Positions 61,035 through 64,000 of a stretch of 64,000 nucleotides of DNA are shown piece after piece. A model generated the notes under the pieces. It worked only from the letters and a program-made list of their open reading frames with translations, was not told where the DNA came from and ran no database searches. Source of the stretch: PALSA-1353 sp050014015 (lineage in GTDB: Bacteria > Planctomycetota > Phycisphaerae > Tepidisphaerales > Tepidisphaeraceae); the NCBI GenBank assembly GCA_050014015.1, contig JBEKEC010000015.1:1-64000 (forward strand), in the 5' to 3' direction. A program made the position numbers and the translations under genes. Within the stretch, counting starts at the first letter, position 1; the number at the start of each line of letters is the position of its first letter.

Positions 61035-63196
61035 GATGCCTGGAGCGGGCTATTACACCATCGCTGCCACATCTGGCGATACGCCGATTCCATCTTCCGG
61101 GCAAACCCGGGGCCGTCCATCATCGGCGACTGGGTCATTCTTTGGCGCAGCGTGGAGCGGAGCTGAGCCAGACGGGGTGGATCGCCGGCCAGTTGCGTGA
61201 CGATCTGGACGTACTGCTCTTGGGTGCGCGCGATCAATTCGGTCAGTCCGACGGTTGAGAGGATGCTGACCCCCGCGCGTCCGGCGGCGGTTTGCCCGGT
61301 GAGAGTGACGACCGGCACGCCCATCCACAGCGCATCGCAGGTGGTGGTGATTCCGTTGTACGGCAGCGGATCGAGGCCAATGTCGATGGAGTCGTATAGA
61401 CGCAGATAATCATTGCGCTGTGTTCGGGGGACAAATTCAATTCGCTCGGGCGCGACGCCGCCACGGTGCAAAATCGACCGGATTCGATTTTTGTCCATCT
61501 CGCTGAAGGATTGCATCAGGAGCCTGGAATCGGGGACGCCGCTGAGGATTCGCGCCCAAAGCGCGAGGATGGCGTCATTGTTTTTGCAGGGGTTGTTGAT
61601 CGAGCCGAATCGGATTGGGCCATCGGTTCGCGGCGGGGCCGGGGGCAGATCGCACATGGGATCGTAACAACACCAGCAATCGGGCAATCGCCAGGACTGC
61701 TCGCGATAATACGCCGCCGGGCTTTCGAGGGGGTCCATGAAGGCGTCGGTGATGCGATAGTCCATCGCATCCAAGCCGGTGCCACCGGGATAGGCAAGCC
61801 AGGCGATCTGGACCGGCGCGGGCTTGCGCGCGAACACGAGCATCCGGTTGTGTGCCATGTGCATGGCCAGGTCGATCAGGACGTCGATGCGGTCGCGGCG
61901 GATTTGCTCGGCCAGGTCGGCATCCCGCGACCCCAGCACGTCGTGCCAGCTATCCGCCGCCGACTTCAGGCGTCTGGTGAATTGATCCGGGCGGACGACG
62001 CTGGCGTAACAGTGAATCTCAAACTGCTGCCGATCATGGTTCTCCAGGAGGGGCGCAACGAAAAACGATTCCGCCTGCGAATAAAAATAGGCAGACACGT
62101 AGCCCACGCGCAGCTTGCGGTCCGGCGAGCGGTCATTGTCATGCGGCCGGATGGAGGCCTTGAGCGGCGTGGCGTGAATCTCGTTCCATCTGCGCTGCTC
62201 GCGGAAGAGGGATTCATCGTCATATCCGGGATGGAATTGCAGCGTATAGACCAGGTTGCTATGAATGCCCGGCTCCGACGGTCCCAGCGCCAGCGCGCGT
62301 CCATAACATGCGACGGTGTCCCGCACGTTTCCACAGTCCTTGTACGCATTGCCGAGATTGTTCGTGGCATCGGCCATGCTCGGGCGGATGGCAAGACATT
62401 TCCGATAGGTCGCGACCGCTTCGTCGAGTTGTCCGTCGTCTTTGAGGGCGATGCCCAGATTATTAAAGGCTTCGGGCAAATCGGGCGCGAGCTGGATCGC
62501 CCTGCGAAGGACCTGGATTGCCTCGGCGCGCTGGCCGAGCAAGCGGAGGGCGGAGCCGAGGTTGGACATCGCGGCGGCAAAATCCGGGCGCAGGCTGAGC
62601 GCTTGACGGTACTGGGCGACCGCTTCGGGCAGCCGGACCCGCGCCGCCAGAACGCCGCCAAGGTTGTTGTGCGCATCGGCCATCTTCGGCTGAATCTCCA
62701 GGGCGCGGCGGAGATGGGTCTCGGCGGCGTCGAGGCGGCCGGCGCGGTGCAGCGCGCAACCGAGGTTCTGATGGGCCTGGGCAAATTGCGGGTTGATCGC
62801 GATCGCGTTGCGATACTCCGCGATCGCCTGCTCCACCTGGCCCCTCAGCAGCAGAAGGTTCGCCAGATCGTAATGCGCCTGTCGATGCTGCGGATTGAGC
62901 TGCACCGCCCGGTGATGAGCCGCCACCGCTTCATCCTGCCGCCCCATGCGGGCCAAAATCAGGCCGAGGCTCTGATGAAAGTCCGCATGATTCGGATTGA
63001 CGGCGATTGCCCGACGAATCAGTTCCACGGCATTTTGGGGCCGGCCGGACTGATTTTCGATGATTCCCAGGAGATGCAAAGCGTCGGGATGGTTCGGCTG
63101 CTCGGCAAGGATTTGCCGGTAAACCGCCTCGGCGTCGCGTGTGCGCCCGGCCTGATGGTGTCCGAAGCCGGTTTGTAATTTTTGCTCAACACTCAT
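61031..63196 (-). CDS. TPR-OGT (SPINDLY-like) glycosyltransferase, long form
   Basis: This is a 721-residue paralogue with about nine to ten TPR units (residues 5-340, e.g. YRQILAEQPNHPDALHLLG, AHYDLANLLLLRGQVEQAIA) and a C-terminal glycosyltransferase-41-like half (RKLRVGYVSAYFYSQAESFF, PVQIAWLAYPGGTGLDAMDY). ATG 63196 was chosen with GAGGG nine bases before; ATG 63205 is an alternative. Both catalytic halves are clearly related to each other, so the pair arose by duplication with TPR expansion. The gene is divergent from the next plus-strand gene. Confidence 0.9.
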   Translation of the reverse strand: MSVEQKLQTGFGHHQAGRTRDAEAVYRQILAEQPNHPDALHLLGIIENQSGRPQNAVELIRRAIAVNPNHADFHQSLGLILARMGRQDEAVAAHHRAVQLNPQHRQAHYDLANLLLLRGQVEQAIAEYRNAIAINPQFAQAHQNLGCALHRAGRLDAAETHLRRALEIQPKMADAHNNLGGVLAARVRLPEAVAQYRQALSLRPDFAAAMSNLGSALRLLGQRAEAIQVLRRAIQLAPDLPEAFNNLGIALKDDGQLDEAVATYRKCLAIRPSMADATNNLGNAYKDCGNVRDTVACYGRALALGPSEPGIHSNLVYTLQFHPGYDDESLFREQRRWNEIHATPLKASIRPHDNDRSPDRKLRVGYVSAYFYSQAESFFVAPLLENHDRQQFEIHCYASVVRPDQFTRRLKSAADSWHDVLGSRDADLAEQIRRDRIDVLIDLAMHMAHNRMLVFARKPAPVQIAWLAYPGGTGLDAMDYRITDAFMDPLESPAAYYREQSWRLPDCWCCYDPMCDLPPAPPRTDGPIRFGSINNPCKNNDAILALWARILSGVPDSRLLMQSFSEMDKNRIRSILHRGGVAPERIEFVPRTQRNDYLRLYDSIDIGLDPLPYNGITTTCDALWMGVPVVTLTGQTAAGRAGVSILSTVGLTELIARTQEQYVQIVTQLAGDPPRLAQLRSTLRQRMTQSPMMDGPGFARKMESAYRQMWQRWCNSPLQAS

Positions 63197-63238
63197 ATCA
63201 TGCATTCCCTCGCCAAACGACGGAAGGAGCAATTTTCG

Positions 63239-64000
63239 ATGTTCCGACAAACCGACCGCCCGCGGGCAATCTGCTGGGCATCGCTCATGCTGCTGATCGT
63301 CTCCGCCACGGCCAGGTTAGCGCCGGCGGACCAGATCGTACTAAAAAACGGCGACCGCATCACCGGCACGATCCAATCCGCCGACAGCGGTAAGCTTATC
63401 ATCCTGTCTCCGATCGCCGGCACAATCACGGTCGCACTGTCGGACGTGAAGACGTTCTCGACGGACGGTCCGATCAAGATCGTCCTGGACGACGGCACGG
63501 TGATCAACCAGGCGGTCACGCCCGGCGCGGATGGTGCGGTTGAGACCTCCGCCAACGGGCCTCTGGCGGTACAATCGGTGTCCATTGGCAAGATCGACAA
63601 GATCAATCCTCCGCCGATCGCGTGGACGGGTTCGGTCGGAGTCACCGGCTCGCTGGCTCAGGGCGATACCTATAGCGAGCAGTTTGGCATCAATGCGCAC
63701 CTGGTCCGGCGGGGCGAGATCGATCGGATCGAAGCGAAGGCGGAATATCTCTTCGGGAAGCAGAAGGTCAACGGGGTCACCAGCACGTCGACCGACCAAT
63801 GGTATTTTGAGCCCTCGTACAACTATTTCGTGAACAAAGATCTCTTTGTGCTCGGCGACGTGCGCGTTGAGAAAAATCGCATCGAACATCTCGATATTCG
63901 CGTGACGCCGAACGTGGGCGTTGGATGGCAAATCGTCGAAACGCCGGATTTCAACGCCGATGTCCAGGGCGGCCTGGCGTGGGTTTACGAAGACTACACC
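63239..64000 (+). CDS. DUF481-like outer-membrane protein, truncated by window end
   Basis: ATG 63239 follows AAGGAG. A signal peptide (about 1-29) precedes a DQIVLKNGDRITGTI motif. Residues to about 120 form a repeated small beta-domain (VLDDGTVINQAV). From about residue 130 a DUF481-like beta-barrel begins (GSVGVTGSLAQGDTYSEQFG). The frame is open to base 64000, so 254 codons are visible and the C-terminus is missing. It is transcribed divergently from the OGT pair, with only 42 bp between the start codons. Confidence 0.85.
   Translation, partial: MFRQTDRPRAICWASLMLLIVSATARLAPADQIVLKNGDRITGTIQSADSGKLIILSPIAGTITVALSDVKTFSTDGPIKIVLDDGTVINQAVTPGADGAVETSANGPLAVQSVSIGKIDKINPPPIAWTGSVGVTGSLAQGDTYSEQFGINAHLVRRGEIDRIEAKAEYLFGKQKVNGVTSTSTDQWYFEPSYNYFVNKDLFVLGDVRVEKNRIEHLDIRVTPNVGVGWQIVETPDFNADVQGGLAWVYEDYT

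Overview
The window looks like a chromosomal segment of a GC-rich planctomycete, probably of the Phycisphaerae / Tepidisphaeraceae type. This rests on family features rather than any database match: PEP-CTERM proteins with dockerin-like DxNxDG repeats, a membrane protein ending in a CPxCGY...CPECG zinc ribbon, large secreted proteases and glycosidases, TPR-OGT proteins, and many intergenic palindromic repeats. No rRNA, tRNA, transposase, phage gene or CRISPR array was seen.

Layout. 0.3-4.7 kb (minus strand): a cluster of exported proteins in which three genes each carry an in-frame TGA followed by well-formed coding sequence and a hairpin that meets the published bacterial SECIS rules. Two of them (327-1583 and 2767-3192) are homologous to each other on both sides of the TGA, which makes a stop codon or sequencing error unlikely. 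They look like new selenoproteins. A thioredoxin-fold protein without catalytic cysteines lies between them. 4.8-21.4 kb: secreted degradation and surface functions, with a GH2 glycosidase, two giant PEP-CTERM proteins, a methyltransferase, and a plus-strand run of S9 peptidase (with a VHL-beta-like insert), M24 aminopeptidase P and agarase-like glycosidase.

21.7-26.9 kb: a compact plus-strand operon for a group-3b-type cytosolic [NiFe] hydrogenase (beta, gamma, delta, alpha), its own maturation protease and an ACT-domain protein. 26.9-30.5 kb: a complete minus-strand mlaFEDCA lipid-transport operon. 30.7-48.3 kb: an unusual exported cluster of caspase-like protein, subtilisin-like lipoprotein, four tandem paralogous lipoproteins, TPR-CHAT(-PDZ) protein and two further exported proteins. 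The members share a small beta-domain, R-D-L linear motifs, and Gly-rich tails ending in PFQ. I read this as a possible extracytoplasmic protease network.

48.6-64.0 kb: leuA with a readable leader-peptide/attenuator, an ECF sigma factor with an overlapping membrane partner, a CPA2 antiporter with USP domains, a NUDIX hydrolase, an M50 protease, a cysteine desulfurase, a zinc-ribbon membrane protein, elongation factor P, two TPR-OGT glycosyltransferase-like proteins, and the start of a DUF481-like outer-membrane protein cut by the window end. Palindromic intergenic repeats of several families occur throughout. Start codons were chosen mainly by Shine-Dalgarno sequences and signal peptides.
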